A stretch of 64,000 bases of DNA from Pantoea conspicua (GTDB lineage: Bacteria > Pseudomonadota > Gammaproteobacteria > Enterobacterales > Enterobacteriaceae): the NCBI RefSeq assembly GCF_002095315.1, contig NZ_MLFN01000128.1, positions 62,001 to 126,000 on the forward strand, given 5' to 3'. The notes under the pieces were generated by a model. That model did no database searches and was not told the origin of the DNA. It saw only the letters and a program-made list of their open reading frames with translations. Positions within the stretch are counted from its first letter, which is position 1, and each line of letters begins with the position of its first letter. Both the position numbers and the translations under genes were made by a program. Of the stretch, positions 1-10,037 are shown in pieces.

Positions 1-647
1 TGCGTGACGCCAGCGGTCAGTCGCTGGTGTTCAGTCTGGATATTATGGGCGCGTTGCAACCGGTGGTGCTACCGAGCGTACTGGCACTGGTGATGACCGC
101 AGTGTTTGACGCCACCGGCACCATTCGCGCCGTCGCCGGTCAGGCTAACCTGCTGGATAAGCAGGGGCAGATTATCAATGGCGGTCGCGCATTGACGACC
201 GATTCGGTCAGCAGCCTGTTCGCAGGCCTGGTCGGCGCATCCCCTGCGGCGGTCTATATCGAATCGGCAGCCGGGACGGCGGCGGGCGGTAAAACCGGCC
301 TGACCGCCATCGTGGTTGGCCTGCTGTTCATGGTGATTCTGTTTATGTCGCCGCTCGCCTGGCTGGTCCCGGCCTACGCCACCGCACCAGCGCTGATGTA
401 TGTCGGTCTGCTGATGCTGAGTAACGTGGCGAAAATCGACTTTAATGATTTTGTCGATGCGATGTCGGGTCTGTTAACGGCGGTGCTTATCGTGCTGACC
501 TGCAACATCGTTACCGGCATCATGATCGGTTTTGCCTCGCTGGTGGTGGGCCGTATTTTTGCCGGTGAGTGGCGCAAGCTGAATGTCGGCACGGTGGTGA
601 TTGCCGTGGCGTTAGTGGCCTTTTACGCCGGAGGCTGGGCGATCTGA
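1..647 (+). CDS. ghxP: NCS2-family guanine/hypoxanthine permease, C-terminal part (GhxP-like)
   Basis: This is the 3' part of a purine:proton symporter of the AzgA branch of the NCS2 family, which imports guanine or hypoxanthine across the inner membrane. The reading frame is open from the left edge, so about 215 of the usual ~450 residues are present. Visible features are the family motif [11 protein letters not shown], a [16 protein letters not shown] stretch and hydrophobic segments typical of the C-terminal half. In E. coli ghxP (yjcD) directly precedes yjcE, as it does here, which favours GhxP over the paralogues AdeP, AdeQ and GhxQ. A hairpin terminator follows. The N-terminal half lies outside the window. 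Confidence 0.85.
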   Translation, partial: RDASGQSLVFSLDIMGALQPVVLPSVLALVMTAVFDATGTIRAVAGQANLLDKQGQIINGGRALTTDSVSSLFAGLVGASPAAVYIESAAGTAAGGKTGLTAIVVGLLFMVILFMSPLAWLVPAYATAPALMYVGLLMLSNVAKIDFNDFVDAMSGLLTAVLIVLTCNIVTGIMIGFASLVVGRIFAGEWRKLNVGTVVIAVALVAFYAGGWAI

Positions 648-654
648 CTGATCA

Positions 655-696
655 ACCGGACGTGCAGGCGTGCGTCCGGTATTTTTCACTTTTTTC
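655..696 (+). terminator. Rho-independent terminator after ghxP
   Basis: Eight-base inverted arms (ACCGGACG at 655-662, CGTCCGGT at 673-680) with a 10-base loop are followed by T-rich sequence to about 696. It separates ghxP from yjcE. Confidence 0.7.
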
Positions 697-793
697 CCCG
701 CCGCCGCACGCGTAGCTGACCCTTCAGACTTCGGTTTGTTTTACACTTTAGCGCTCAAACAATGATTGAAAGATAACGACGCCTAAGGAAAGC

Positions 794-2443
794 ATGGAAA
801 TCTTTTTTACTATTCTCATCATGACGCTGGTCGTGTCGCTCTCTGGCGTCGCGGCCCGCATTCTGCCTTTTCAGATCCCGTTGCCGCTGGTACAGATCGC
901 CGCTGGTGCGCTGATGGCCTGGCCAACCTTTGGTCTGCATGTTGATTTTGACCCGGAACTGTTTCTGGTGCTGTTTATCCCGCCGCTGCTGTTTGCTGAC
1001 GGCTGGAAAACGCCCATCAGCGAATTCCTGCATCATGGCCGGGAGATTATTGGCTTAGCGCTGGTGCTGGTCTTGATCACCGTGGTCGGAATTGGCTATC
1101 TGATCTACTGGATGGTACCGGGCATTCCGCTGATCCCGGCCTTTGCGCTGGCGGCGGTGCTGTCACCGACCGATGCCGTAGCGCTCTCCGGGATCGTCGG
1201 CGAAGGGCGCATTCCCAAGAAAATCATGTCGATTGTGCAGGGTGAAGCCCTGATGAACGACGCATCTGGCCTGGTGTCTCTCAAGTTCGCTGTTGCGGTG
1301 GCAATGGGCACTATGGTGTTCACCTGGGGTGGGGCCAGCGTCGAGTTCCTGAAAGTGGCGATTGGCGGGCTGATCGCCGGTGTGGCGGTCTGCTGGCTGT
1401 ACGGCAAATCACTGCGCATTCTCAGCCGCTGGAGCGGTGACGATCCGGCCACCCAGACCGTGCTGTTGCTGTTACTGCCGTTCGCCTCCTATCTGATTGC
1501 TGAACACCTCGGCGTGTCGGGTATCCTGGCCGCAGTCGCAGCGGGGATGACCATCACCCGTTCCGGCATTATTCGTCAGGCTCCGCTGGCGATGCGTCTG
1601 CGCGCCAACAGCGTCTGGCAGATGCTGGAGTTCGTGTTCAACGGCATGGTGTTCCTGATGCTGGGCCTGCAGCTGCCGGATATCCTGCAAACCTCGGTGG
1701 ATCAGGCCAATGCCGATCCTAATGTTGAGCTGTGGATGCTGTTCGCCGACATCGGTCTGGTCTATCTGGCGCTGATGCTGGTGCGTTTTGGCTGGCTGTA
1801 TATCATGCAGCGCTTCAGCAAACGTCTGCTGAAGAAAAAACCACTGGAGTTCTCCAACTACTCGCTGCGTGAACTGCTTATCGCCTCGTTTGCCGGGGTA
1901 CGCGGGGCGATTACTCTCGCCGGTGTGCTGTCGATTCCGCTGTTCCTCAGCAATGGTGACCCATTCCCGGCGCGCTATGAGCTGGTATTTATCGCTACCG
2001 GGGTCATTCTGTTTTCACTGCTGATCGGGGTGGTGATCCTGCCGATACTGCTGCGTGGCATCGACACCGTGGATAAAAGTGCCCATCGCCGTGAATTACA
2101 GAGTGCCCGCGCAGTGATGGCCAGCGTGGCGATTGAAAGCCTGCACAAGATGGAAGCGCGGCTGGAAAAGGAGTCGGAGGAGAACATCGATCCTGAATTG
2201 TTGAAAGAGGTGAGCCTGCGGGTGATTGGCAACTTACGTCGCCGGGCCGAAGGCAAGAATGACCTTGAGCACGCGCTGTTTGCAGAAAATCTGGAGCGTC
2301 GCTTCCGTCTGACCGGACTGCGTGCCGAACGGGCCGAGGTCTATCACCTGCGCGCGACCCAGCAGATCTCCAACGAGACGATGCAGAAGCTGCTGCACGA
2401 TCTCGACCTGCTTGAAGCGTTACTGATCGAAAAACAAGAGTAA
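794..2443 (+). CDS. yjcE: Na+/H+ (monovalent cation) antiporter YjcE, CPA1 family
   Basis: Inner-membrane cation:proton exchanger of the CPA1 family, involved in pH and sodium homeostasis. At 549 residues it equals the E. coli YjcE length. About the first 410 residues hold some 12 hydrophobic segments with the family signatures LSPTDAVALSGI and GEALMNDASGLV, the latter carrying the acidic residues of the ion site. From about residue 420 a charged, helical cytoplasmic tail follows (KMEARLEKESEENIDPEL region). The start is supported by AAGGA six bases upstream. It lies between ghxP and a convergent LysR gene. Ion preference cannot be read from the sequence. Confidence 0.93.
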   Translation: MEIFFTILIMTLVVSLSGVAARILPFQIPLPLVQIAAGALMAWPTFGLHVDFDPELFLVLFIPPLLFADGWKTPISEFLHHGREIIGLALVLVLITVVGIGYLIYWMVPGIPLIPAFALAAVLSPTDAVALSGIVGEGRIPKKIMSIVQGEALMNDASGLVSLKFAVAVAMGTMVFTWGGASVEFLKVAIGGLIAGVAVCWLYGKSLRILSRWSGDDPATQTVLLLLLPFASYLIAEHLGVSGILAAVAAGMTITRSGIIRQAPLAMRLRANSVWQMLEFVFNGMVFLMLGLQLPDILQTSVDQANADPNVELWMLFADIGLVYLALMLVRFGWLYIMQRFSKRLLKKKPLEFSNYSLRELLIASFAGVRGAITLAGVLSIPLFLSNGDPFPARYELVFIATGVILFSLLIGVVILPILLRGIDTVDKSAHRRELQSARAVMASVAIESLHKMEARLEKESEENIDPELLKEVSLRVIGNLRRRAEGKNDLEHALFAENLERRFRLTGLRAERAEVYHLRATQQISNETMQKLLHDLDLLEALLIEKQE

Positions 2444-2451
2444 TACCCGGC

Positions 2452-2482
2452 CGGCACGCTGCGCAGCCGTTGCAGCGTGCCG
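2452..2482. terminator. Strong hairpin between convergent yjcE and the LysR gene
   Basis: Perfect 11-bp arms (CGGCACGCTGC at 2452-2462 and GCAGCGTGCCG at 2472-2482) enclose a 9-base loop. No T-run follows on either strand, so it may be a weak bidirectional terminator or an RNA 3'-end stabiliser. Confidence 0.45.
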
Positions 2483-2487
2483 CTGAC

Positions 2488-3390
2488 TCACACTGACAGG
2501 CGCGGTACCCGATCGGGCCAGTGTTCGCGGCAGCAATCAATCCACGCCTGGGCACTGCGCGACAGATAGTTGCCTTCACGCCAGATCAATCCCAGACTCC
2601 ATTTCAGCTCCGATTCCAGCGGCAGCCACAGCAGTGACTGTTTATCCAGCCGCTGACAGATAGGCTCCGGCAGAATCGCCAGCCCCATTTCCGCCTGCAC
2701 CATCGCTGCCAGAAAATCCCACTGACCGCTGCGCACCGCCACTGTTGGCGTCAGATTTTGCCGCTGGAAGGCCTGCATCAGCTGGCGATTAAGCGAAAAC
2801 TCCTCATTGAAAATCAGCAGCGGATGCTGCGCCAGTTCGGCCAGACCAATCTGGCTGCGGCTCAGCCATTCCTGCCGGCGCGGCAGGAGTACGCACAACG
2901 GGTGGTGCATCAGGGGCAGGGTATTCAGCGGCAGTTCGGCATCGACCGGCAGCGCCGTCAGGGCGATGTCCAGGCTGCCGGCCAGCACTGCCTGCTGCAC
3001 CGTCAGGCCGCCAAACTCAGAGATTTTCAGCTTTACGCCGGGATAACGACGACGAAAGGCGGAGATCGAACCGGCAATCTGCATGCCGACCATCGGCGGA
3101 ATACCGAGCCGAAGTTCACCGGTCTTCAGCTGGTTAATGTCGCCAATCTCCGCCTCCAGTTGATGAAACTCCTGCAGAATCGCCACGCCACGCTGGTAGA
3201 CCGCCTGACCACTGTCGGTCAGGTGCAGCCGACGACCGTCACGCAGAATCAGGGTGCAGCCCAGCTCCTCTTCCAGCTGGCGTAACATTTTGCTGATGGT
3301 CGGCTGGGTGACAAACAGCTTTTGCGCGGCGCGGGTAAAACTCTGCTGGCGTACCACCTCGGTAAAGTAACGCAGGGCACGAACGTCCAT
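2488..3390 (-). CDS. LysR-family regulator next to cidAB (CidR/AlsR-like)
   Basis: Transcription factor of about 300 residues with an N-terminal winged helix-turn-helix (VRALRYFTEVVRQQSFTRAA, then TQPTISKMLRQLEEELG) and a C-terminal effector-binding domain. The start is set at MDVRAL, preceded by AAAGGA seven bases upstream; a longer in-frame start at 3417 has no such site. It is divergent from cidA with about 100 bp between, the usual arrangement for a LysR activator of its neighbour, and in other bacteria CidR controls cidAB in response to acetate or overflow metabolism. Control of cidAB here is inference from position and family. Confidence 0.85.
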   Translation of the reverse strand: MDVRALRYFTEVVRQQSFTRAAQKLFVTQPTISKMLRQLEEELGCTLILRDGRRLHLTDSGQAVYQRGVAILQEFHQLEAEIGDINQLKTGELRLGIPPMVGMQIAGSISAFRRRYPGVKLKISEFGGLTVQQAVLAGSLDIALTALPVDAELPLNTLPLMHHPLCVLLPRRQEWLSRSQIGLAELAQHPLLIFNEEFSLNRQLMQAFQRQNLTPTVAVRSGQWDFLAAMVQAEMGLAILPEPICQRLDKQSLLWLPLESELKWSLGLIWREGNYLSRSAQAWIDCCREHWPDRVPRLSV

Positions 3391-3494
3391 AACTATTCCT
3401 TTCAGGCATGATTTCAATAATATTAATTCATTTTTTTCACCTTCTGTCGGCGTTTTATACTATTCCCCTGAATTTAAAAGGGGGAGAAAAGGTG

Positions 3495-3920
3495 ATGGCA
3501 CTCGCACTCAGTTCACACAGGCCTGGCCGATTGCACTGGCTCAGCCTGCCGTTACAGCTGGGGTTGTATATCGGTGTGTTTGTTGCCTGCCAGCAACTGG
3601 TCAACTGGCTGCATCTGCCGCTGCCCGCCAATATTGTTGGCATGCTGCTGATGCTGGCGTTAATTGTTACGCGGGTACTGCCGCTTAGCTGGGTTAAAGC
3701 CGGTTCCCGCTGGCTGCTGGCGGAGATGCTGCTGTTCTTTATACCGGCGGTGGTGGCGGTGGTGAACTACGGTGATCTGCTACGGGTCGATGGCTGGCGC
3801 ATCTGCGTGGTCATTGGCGTCAGTACGCTGCTGGTGCTGGCCTCGACCGCGCTGGTGGTCGATCGGCTTTACCGTTATGAAGTCGCGCGTGCCGCGCGTA
3901 AGCAGGGCGACGATGCGTGA
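3495..3920 (+). CDS. cidA: CidA/LrgA-family membrane protein
   Basis: Small holin-like inner-membrane protein of 141 residues with four hydrophobic segments. The family is proposed to affect murein hydrolase activity, programmed lysis or export of small metabolites, and works with a CidB/LrgB partner. The stretch LHLPLPANIVGMLLMLAL is typical of CidA/YohJ. The start MALALSS was chosen because GGGGGAGAAAAGG lies just upstream; the longer in-frame start at 3408 would reach into the divergent regulator. The last eight bases overlap the cidB start, implying translational coupling. The following actP-acs locus makes a role in acetate-related physiology plausible. Confidence 0.85.
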   Translation: MALALSSHRPGRLHWLSLPLQLGLYIGVFVACQQLVNWLHLPLPANIVGMLLMLALIVTRVLPLSWVKAGSRWLLAEMLLFFIPAVVAVVNYGDLLRVDGWRICVVIGVSTLLVLASTALVVDRLYRYEVARAARKQGDDA

Positions 3921-4614
3921 TCTGATGGTCAGCCTGCTGTGCGTGGCGGTCACGCTGCTGGTTTACGCGCTGAATAAACGGCTTTATCGCCGCTGGCGCA
4001 CACTGCTGCTGATGCCGCTGGTGATGACCCCCGTGGTGCTGGTGGCGCTGCTGTTGCTGACCCACATCAGCTGGCAGGATTATATTGCCGAAAACCACTG
4101 GCTGTTGTGGCTGCTGGGACCGGCGACGCTGGCGTTTGCAGTACCGGTATATGAGAACGTGGCCATCATCAAACGCCACTGGCTGTCGCTTAGCGCGGGC
4201 GTCTTAACCGCTACGCTGGTCGCCGTCTGCAGTTCAGTGTGGCTGGCGCGTCTGTTAACGCTGCCGGAGTCGATTCAGCGCAGCCTGGCGGTGCGATCCA
4301 TCACCACGCCGTTTGCGCTGGCGGCAGCCGGGCCGATTGGCGGTCAGCCGGATCTGGTGGCGCTGTTTGTGGTCATTACCGGCGTGTTTGGCATGGCGGT
4401 TGGCGATGTGCTGTTTCTGCGGATAGCGATTAAGCAGGGCGTGGCAAAAGGGGCGGGATTTGGCGCGGCCTCGCACGGTGCCGGTACCGCACGTGCCTAT
4501 CAGCTCGGTCAGCAGGAGGGCGTGGTCGCCAGTCTGGTGATGATGCTGTCCGGGGTGGTGACTGTGGTGCTGGCCCCGCTGATCGGCCACCTGATGTGGG
4601 CGATACCGGCGTAA
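3913..4614 (+). CDS. cidB: CidB/LrgB-family membrane protein
   Basis: Partner of CidA, 233 residues and almost entirely hydrophobic. The start MRDLMVSLLCVAV overlaps the end of cidA by 8 bp. Family features include a conserved mid-protein stretch (LPESIQRSLAVRSITTPFAL) and ASHGAGTARAYQLGQQEG near the C-terminus, where glycines and small residues are conserved in LrgB/YohK. The pair forms a two-gene operon controlled presumably by the adjacent LysR regulator. Whether it moves small metabolites or modulates autolysis is unresolved for the family. Confidence 0.88.
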   Translation: MRDLMVSLLCVAVTLLVYALNKRLYRRWRTLLLMPLVMTPVVLVALLLLTHISWQDYIAENHWLLWLLGPATLAFAVPVYENVAIIKRHWLSLSAGVLTATLVAVCSSVWLARLLTLPESIQRSLAVRSITTPFALAAAGPIGGQPDLVALFVVITGVFGMAVGDVLFLRIAIKQGVAKGAGFGAASHGAGTARAYQLGQQEGVVASLVMMLSGVVTVVLAPLIGHLMWAIPA

Positions 4615-4756
4615 TCGGCGGGTGGGGCTGTCGGCGGTGGCGGGATGCCGGGCCGGTGACACGTATTTTTACGTAAAGCTTGCTAAATAATGTTGTCTCC
4701 GCGTTTCAGACTGTTAACCTTGCCGCCGAATTAATTGTCCTTCACGGAGTGGAATC

Positions 4757-5302
4757 ATGTTTAAGCAACTTGTTACCGGGAGCGCACTTGGCCTCGTTTT
4801 ACTGAGCGGTGCAGCACAGGCAATCGAAGGCAGTGTTGACGTCAGCGAGCATAACACCAACCTGAATGTGGGTCTCGGCACCACAACCCCAGGCCTGTTT
4901 CTGAAAGGCAACTGGCTGCGCAGCGACCATGACGGCAGCACCTACGGTGCCGGTCTGGGTTACAACGTTGATTTCGGACCCCTGCGTCTGGCGCCGACCG
5001 CAAAAGCGATCTTCACCCATCCTGAAGATGGAAAAGATGGATTTGCGGTGGCGCTGGGTGGCGCAGCGCAATACAACTTCAACAGCATGTGGGGTCTGTA
5101 TGGCGAATATTACTACGCGCCAGAATCGTTCACCGATCAGCTCGACAGCTACCAGGAAGTGGGCGGTGGCCTGAGCTTCACCCCAATTTCACTGCTTAAC
5201 CTGCGCGTCGGTTATCAGTACATCGAGCTGAACAACAAAGATGGCCGTAAAGATAACGTGCTGGTCGACGGTCCTTACGTCGGCGCATCGCTGCGTTTCT
5301 GA
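4757..5302 (+). CDS. yfaZ: YfaZ-family outer membrane protein
   Basis: Predicted outer-membrane beta-barrel of 181 residues. A signal peptide occupies about residues 1-22 (MFKQLVTGSALGLVLLSGAA, cut near AQA-IEG). The mature part alternates polar and hydrophobic residues and ends in aromatic F after VGASLRF, the usual barrel-insertion signal. CGGAG precedes the start. Function is not established for the family. In E. coli yfaZ is located elsewhere, so its presence between cidB and actP is a local rearrangement. Confidence 0.82.
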   Translation: MFKQLVTGSALGLVLLSGAAQAIEGSVDVSEHNTNLNVGLGTTTPGLFLKGNWLRSDHDGSTYGAGLGYNVDFGPLRLAPTAKAIFTHPEDGKDGFAVALGGAAQYNFNSMWGLYGEYYYAPESFTDQLDSYQEVGGGLSFTPISLLNLRVGYQYIELNNKDGRKDNVLVDGPYVGASLRF

Positions 5303-5316
5303 TTCTGCCGATCCAG

Positions 5317-5354
5317 AAAAAAAGGCGGCACCCTGAGGGGTGCCGCCTTTTTTT
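5317..5354. terminator. Bidirectional terminator between yfaZ and actP
   Basis: Arms AAAGGCGGCACCC and GGGTGCCGCCTTT flank a TGAG loop, with A and T runs on the two sides, so it can terminate transcription from both converging genes. Confidence 0.9.
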
Positions 5355-5374
5355 ATACCACGCTTAACCGAAAA

Positions 5375-7030
5375 CTAGTGCGCTCTGCCCTGATCGATAC
5401 CGGAGCCAGTCTGCGAACGGATAAACTGCATCCGGAAGCGTGAACGCTCCTCTGCTCCCTGCTGTGAGTGATCGGTGATCGAAAATAGCCAGGTGCCGAT
5501 AAAGGCAATCGCCATCGAGAACAGCGCCGGATACTCATACGGATAGATCGGTTTAGCATGACCCAGCACCTGCACCCAGACGGTCGGGCCGAGGATCATC
5601 AGCACCACGGCGGTAATCAGCCCCAGCCAGCCACCGACCATCGCGCCGCGCGTGGTCAGTTTTGACCAGTACATCGACAGCAGAATGATCGGGAAGTTAC
5701 AGCTGGCGGCAATCGAGAAGGCCAGGCCAACCATGAACGCGATGTTCTGCTTCTCAAACAGAATGCCCAGCGCAATCGCCACAATCCCCAATACCAGCAC
5801 GGTGATCTTAGAGACTCGCAGCTCATCACGCTCACTCGCCTGGCCTTTACGGTAGACGCTGGCGTAGAGATCGTGCGAGACCGCTGAGGCACCGGCCAGG
5901 GTTAAGCCAGCTACGACCGCCAGAATGGTGGCGAAAGCCACTGCCGAGATAAAGCCGAGGAAGGTACTGCCGCCCACCGCGTTGGCCAGATGCACCGCCG
6001 CCATATTGGTGCCGCCAATCAGCGCGCCGCTGGCATCTTTAAACGCCGGATTGGCACCGACCAGCAGGATCGCCCCGAAGCCGATAATAAAGGTCAGGAA
6101 GTAGAAGTAGCCCATAAAGCCGGTGGCCCAGAAAACACTTTTACGCGCCTCTTTGGCATCGGCCACGGTAAAGAAGCGCATCAGGATATGCGGCAGGCCG
6201 GCGGTACCAAACATTAATCCCAGCCCAAGCGACAACGCTGAGATCGGATCTTTCACCAGTCCCCCTGGCTGCATAATCGCGATGCCTTTCGGGTGGACCG
6301 CCATCGCTTCGGTAAACAGCGTATTGAAGCTGAAGCCGGTGGTTTTCATCACCATCACCGCCATAAAGGTGGCACCAAACAGCAGCAGCACCGCTTTGAT
6401 AATCTGCACCCAGGTAGTGGCCAGCATGCCGCCGAACAGCACATACATCACCATCAGAATGCCGACCAGCACCACCGCCACATGATAATTCAGGCCAAAC
6501 AGCAGCTGAATCAGTTTGCCGGCACCGACCATCTGAGCGATCAGATAGAGCGCCACCACCACCAGCGAGCCGCAGGCGGAGAGGGTACGGATCGGTTTCT
6601 GCTTCAGGCGATACGAAGCGACGTCGGCGAAGGTGTAGCGCCCGAGGTTACGCAGCCGTTCGGCGATCAGGAACAGAATCATCGGCCAGCCGACTAAAAA
6701 GCCGAGCGAGTAGATCAGACCGTCATAACCGGAGGTATAGACCAGCGCCGAAATGCCGAGAAACGAGGCGGCAGACATAAAGTCGCCTGCCATCGCCAGG
6801 CCATTCTGAAAGCCGGTAATATTGCCGCCAGCGGTGTAGTAATCGCTACGGGATCGGGTGCGCTTCGACGCCCAGTAAGTAATGCCCAGTGTGGCACCAA
6901 CGAAAATCACAAACATGATGATCGCCTGGTAGTTAACCGCCTGCTGCTGAACTGCGCCGGTAATCGCATCGGCGGCCAGCGCCGAAAACGGCAGCAGCGC
7001 CGCCAGCATCCATAAGCAGAGACGCATCAT
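5375..7030 (-). CDS. actP: Acetate:cation symporter ActP
   Basis: Sodium:solute symporter (SSS family) that takes up acetate and other short monocarboxylates such as glycolate. It has 551 residues (E. coli ActP 549), a cleavable N-terminal segment ([19 protein letters not shown]) and about 13 hydrophobic helices, with family stretches [20 protein letters not shown] near residue 70 and [16 protein letters not shown] near residue 385. Its ATG overlaps the yjcH stop by 4 bp (ATGA), showing translational coupling in an acs-yjcH-actP operon as in E. coli. Confidence 0.95.
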   Translation of the reverse strand: MMRLCLWMLAALLPFSALAADAITGAVQQQAVNYQAIIMFVIFVGATLGITYWASKRTRSRSDYYTAGGNITGFQNGLAMAGDFMSAASFLGISALVYTSGYDGLIYSLGFLVGWPMILFLIAERLRNLGRYTFADVASYRLKQKPIRTLSACGSLVVVALYLIAQMVGAGKLIQLLFGLNYHVAVVLVGILMVMYVLFGGMLATTWVQIIKAVLLLFGATFMAVMVMKTTGFSFNTLFTEAMAVHPKGIAIMQPGGLVKDPISALSLGLGLMFGTAGLPHILMRFFTVADAKEARKSVFWATGFMGYFYFLTFIIGFGAILLVGANPAFKDASGALIGGTNMAAVHLANAVGGSTFLGFISAVAFATILAVVAGLTLAGASAVSHDLYASVYRKGQASERDELRVSKITVLVLGIVAIALGILFEKQNIAFMVGLAFSIAASCNFPIILLSMYWSKLTTRGAMVGGWLGLITAVVLMILGPTVWVQVLGHAKPIYPYEYPALFSMAIAFIGTWLFSITDHSQQGAEERSRFRMQFIRSQTGSGIDQGRAH

Positions 7031-7359
7031 GATTTCACCTCGCTCAGGATCGCTTTGGTCAGGCGATCAAACTCGCCGTTGGCGCGCCAGACGTAAATGC
7101 CGGTCAGCACAAATGACATCACAATCAGTCCGACGCCAATGGGAATACCGCGGGTAACGTTAGTGCCAGGGTGCAGCGGCGTGCCGAGCCAGCCTGGCGC
7201 GAAGGCGATCAGCAGGATAAACCCGACATACAGCACCAATATGATCAGCGACAGCAGCGTGGCAAATGCCTGGCGCTTACGGACTAATTCATGAAACCGG
7301 GGGTTACGTTCAATCTGTTGGTAGATTGCATCCTGTTTCGAAAGGGCGTCATTCATCAC
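7027..7359 (-). CDS. yjcH: DUF485 inner-membrane protein YjcH
   Basis: Small membrane protein of 110 residues with two transmembrane segments (about 33-52 and 73-92) separated by the conserved [19 protein letters not shown]. The C-terminal [12 protein letters not shown] is characteristic of DUF485. It is encoded between acs and actP as in E. coli and probably assists or is co-regulated with ActP; its precise role is unknown. Confidence 0.93.
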   Translation of the reverse strand: MMNDALSKQDAIYQQIERNPRFHELVRKRQAFATLLSLIILVLYVGFILLIAFAPGWLGTPLHPGTNVTRGIPIGVGLIVMSFVLTGIYVWRANGEFDRLTKAILSEVKS

Positions 7360-7461
7360 ATTTTCTCCAGAGGTCTTGCAGGCGTAAACCTCACGCCTGG
7401 GCGCGGGTTCGGCTGGTAATTTTATTTGTGACTACAGAAACACACTGCGTAGGGCGGGCAT

Positions 7462-7483
7462 GGCGGGAAATGATCTTCCCGCC
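7462..7483 (-). other. Stem-loop between acs and yjcH
   Basis: Perfect 8-bp arms (GGCGGGAA and TTCCCGCC) with a 6-base loop sit directly downstream of the acs stop. A second smaller hairpin (AGGCGT/ACGCCT) lies at 7380-7398. Neither has a good U-run on the minus strand. They may attenuate read-through or protect the acs message and so give acs more product than yjcH-actP; this is inference. Confidence 0.5.
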
Positions 7484-7496
7484 GGATAAGGTGCGC

Positions 7497-9452
7497 TTAC
7501 GGCATTTTGATCGACTGTTTCTCCTCAAGCAGTTTTTCCACTACGCCAGGATCGGCGAGGGTCGAGGTATCGCCAAGATTGGTGGTATCACCGGTGGCGA
7601 TTTTGCGCAGAATACGGCGCATGATCTTCCCTGAGCGGGTCTTCGGCAGCGAGTCGGTCCAGTGCAGCACATCCGGGGTGGCAATCGGGCCGATCTCTTT
7701 ACGTACCCAGTTACGCACTTCGGTGTACAACTCCGGCGACGGCTCTTCACCGTGGTTCAGGGTGATATAAGCGTAAATTGCCTGGCCCTTGATGCTGTGC
7801 GGGATGCCCACCACCGCGGCTTCGGCAATTTTCGGGTGCGACACCAGCGCCGACTCAATCTCAGCGGTGCCGAGTCGGTGGCCGGAGACGTTAAGCACGT
7901 CATCCACCCGCCCGGTGATCCAGTAATAGCCATCCTCGTCACGACGCGCGCCGTCGCCGCTGAAGTAGACATTTTTAAAGGTAGAGAAGTAGGTCTGTTC
8001 AAAGCGCTCATGGTCGCCATACAGCGTACGGGCCTGACCCGGCCAGGAGTCGGTGATCACCAGATTACCTTCACAGGCCCCGTGCTGCGGCTGGCCTTCA
8101 TTATCGACCAGCGCCGGCTGTACGCCGAAGAAAGGTTTAGTGGCCGATCCCGCCTTGAGTTCGGTGGCACCCGGCAGCGGTGTGATCATAAAACCGCCGG
8201 TTTCAGTCTGCCACCAGGTATCCACGATTGGGCAGCGGCTGTTGCCGATTTTCTTGTAGTACCACTCCCAGGCTTCCGGGTTAATCGGTTCACCGACCGA
8301 ACCCATAATGCGCAGGCTGCTGCGGTCGGTGCCCTGAATCGCTTTGTCGCCTTCTGCCATCAGAGCGCGGATCGCAGTCGGGGCGGTGTAGAGCAGCGTC
8401 ACCTTGTGCTTATCCACCACTTCCGCCATGCGGCTCGGGGTCGGCCAGTTCGGCACGCCTTCAAACATCAGCGTGGTCGCGCCACAGGCCAGCGGGCCGT
8501 AAAGCAGGTAGCTGTGACCGGTGATCCAGCCGACGTCAGCGGTACACCAGTAGACGTCATCCTGATGATAATCAAAGACAAATTTAAAAGTAGTTGCAGC
8601 GTAAACCAGATAACCGCCGGTGGTGTGCAGTACCCCTTTCGGCTTGCCAGTCGAACCGGAGGTATAAAGGATAAACAGCGGATCTTCCGCCCCGACTTCA
8701 GCCGGAGAGTGATTGGTACTGGCATTCAGCATCAGCTCATGCCACCAGCGGTCGCGCCCCTCCACCCAGCCGATATCGCTGCCGGTGCGCTGAAACACCA
8801 CCACGTTTTTCACGCTGGTAACGTTAGGATTTTTTAACGCATCATCGACGTTCTTCTTCAGCGGGATGCTGCGTCCGGCACGGATCCCTTCATCGGCGGT
8901 AATCACCAGCGAAGCACTGGAATCGACGATCCGGCCCGCCACCGCCTCGGGTGAGAAGCCGCCAAAAATCACCGAATGAACAGCACCGATACGCGCACAG
9001 GCCAGCATCGCCACCGCCGCTTCCGGCACCATCGGCATGTAGATCGCCACCACATCGCCTTTCTTCACCTTGAGTAATTCCAGTACGTTGGCGAAGCGAC
9101 AGACTTCAGCGTGCAACTGGCGGAAGGTCAGGGTTTGACTTTCGCTGGCGTCGTCGCCTTCCCAGATAATCGCCGGGTGGTCGCCGCGGGTCGGCAAATG
9201 CCGGTCAAGGCAGTTTGCCGCCAGATTGAGCGTGCCATCTTCGTACCAGCGAATGTCAATGGTACCCGGCGCAAACGAGCAGTTTTTCACTTTGCTGTAG
9301 GGCTTGATCCAGTCGAGGATTTTGCCCTGTTCGCCCCAGAACGCATCCGGATCAGTGACAGATTGCTGATACATCGTCTGATACTGTTCAGCGGTAATCA
9401 GGGTGTTTGCTGCAATATTCTCTGGAACGGGATGTTTATGTATTTGGCTCAT
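7497..9452 (-). CDS. acs: Acetyl-CoA synthetase (AMP-forming)
   Basis: Cytoplasmic enzyme that activates acetate with ATP and CoA to acetyl-CoA through an acetyl-adenylate, the high-affinity acetate scavenging route. The start [10 protein letters not shown] matches E. coli Acs and has AAGGAGA upstream; the longer in-frame start at 9491 was rejected. The product is 651 residues (E. coli 652). Motifs are the P-loop-like [14 protein letters not shown] near residue 263, the adenylation-core WWQTETGG near 413, and [15 protein letters not shown] near 604 containing the lysine that is acetylated for inactivation in this family. It heads the acs-yjcH-actP operon and is divergent from gltP. Confidence 0.97.
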   Translation of the reverse strand: MSQIHKHPVPENIAANTLITAEQYQTMYQQSVTDPDAFWGEQGKILDWIKPYSKVKNCSFAPGTIDIRWYEDGTLNLAANCLDRHLPTRGDHPAIIWEGDDASESQTLTFRQLHAEVCRFANVLELLKVKKGDVVAIYMPMVPEAAVAMLACARIGAVHSVIFGGFSPEAVAGRIVDSSASLVITADEGIRAGRSIPLKKNVDDALKNPNVTSVKNVVVFQRTGSDIGWVEGRDRWWHELMLNASTNHSPAEVGAEDPLFILYTSGSTGKPKGVLHTTGGYLVYAATTFKFVFDYHQDDVYWCTADVGWITGHSYLLYGPLACGATTLMFEGVPNWPTPSRMAEVVDKHKVTLLYTAPTAIRALMAEGDKAIQGTDRSSLRIMGSVGEPINPEAWEWYYKKIGNSRCPIVDTWWQTETGGFMITPLPGATELKAGSATKPFFGVQPALVDNEGQPQHGACEGNLVITDSWPGQARTLYGDHERFEQTYFSTFKNVYFSGDGARRDEDGYYWITGRVDDVLNVSGHRLGTAEIESALVSHPKIAEAAVVGIPHSIKGQAIYAYITLNHGEEPSPELYTEVRNWVRKEIGPIATPDVLHWTDSLPKTRSGKIMRRILRKIATGDTTNLGDTSTLADPGVVEKLLEEKQSIKMP

Positions 9453-10037
9453 GGCGGATCTCCTTGAAGATGTTAATGATATGTTAATCAATGGTTAATT
9501 GAAGCCCGCCCCGAGGCTTTGTTTCTTTTTTGCGCCGTAGATCACGCGATAAACCCTGCGTGCTACAGCGCGTCGCTGAGGTCCGAATTGCGCCTAACTC
9601 CCTGCGGGTAATAGGGAATTAAGGTGTAACCTTTTGTGTTTTATCCTGTTTAAAAAGCGAGCAAACGCGCCGGGTGAGTTTTTGCGCAATTCTGCATAGC
9701 TATGCGTTAATTCATCGAACTAATACTTTTCATAACAGCAGGTTACGGATTTATGACTGGCACAGCATTTTATGCTACTCAGGTGGTGAACTTTTAAACG
9801 AAGACGCCAAGGGTTGCATTTACCACAGTGAAAATGATACTTATCTCGCCCCTGTTCTGCAGGTATCAACTCAGACCGCGTCTGAAAATGGGTATGGGAA
9901 TCATCAGATTTTCGTGCGAGGCGCTGTCTCCAAACACCCTCTAATTTACCGGGCTTTTTGCTCACTTCCCTGTGTGTATTGTCTTCTGCACCTTCGCAGT
10001 AGAGAGAAACGGGTTTTGACTGAGGAAATTACGCGTT
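9453..10037. promoter_or_regulatory. Long divergent intergenic region between acs and gltP
   Basis: This 585-bp region must hold the promoters of acs and gltP. A perfect 12-bp palindrome GCATAGCTATGC lies at 9694-9705. No good CRP full site (TGTGA-N6-TCACA) was found by eye, though E. coli acs is CRP-dependent. An open frame at 9674-10051 has no family features and is not accepted as a gene. The nrf genes that separate acs from gltP in E. coli are absent. Confidence 0.4.

Noticed and set aside
2004-2579. A 191-residue antisense frame over the end of yjcE
   Set aside because: Crosses yjcE and the convergent LysR gene; low-complexity shadow.
7662-8837. A 391-residue open frame antisense to acs
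   Set aside because: Mirror frame of a GC-rich gene with no recognisable domain; acs is clearly coding on the other strand.
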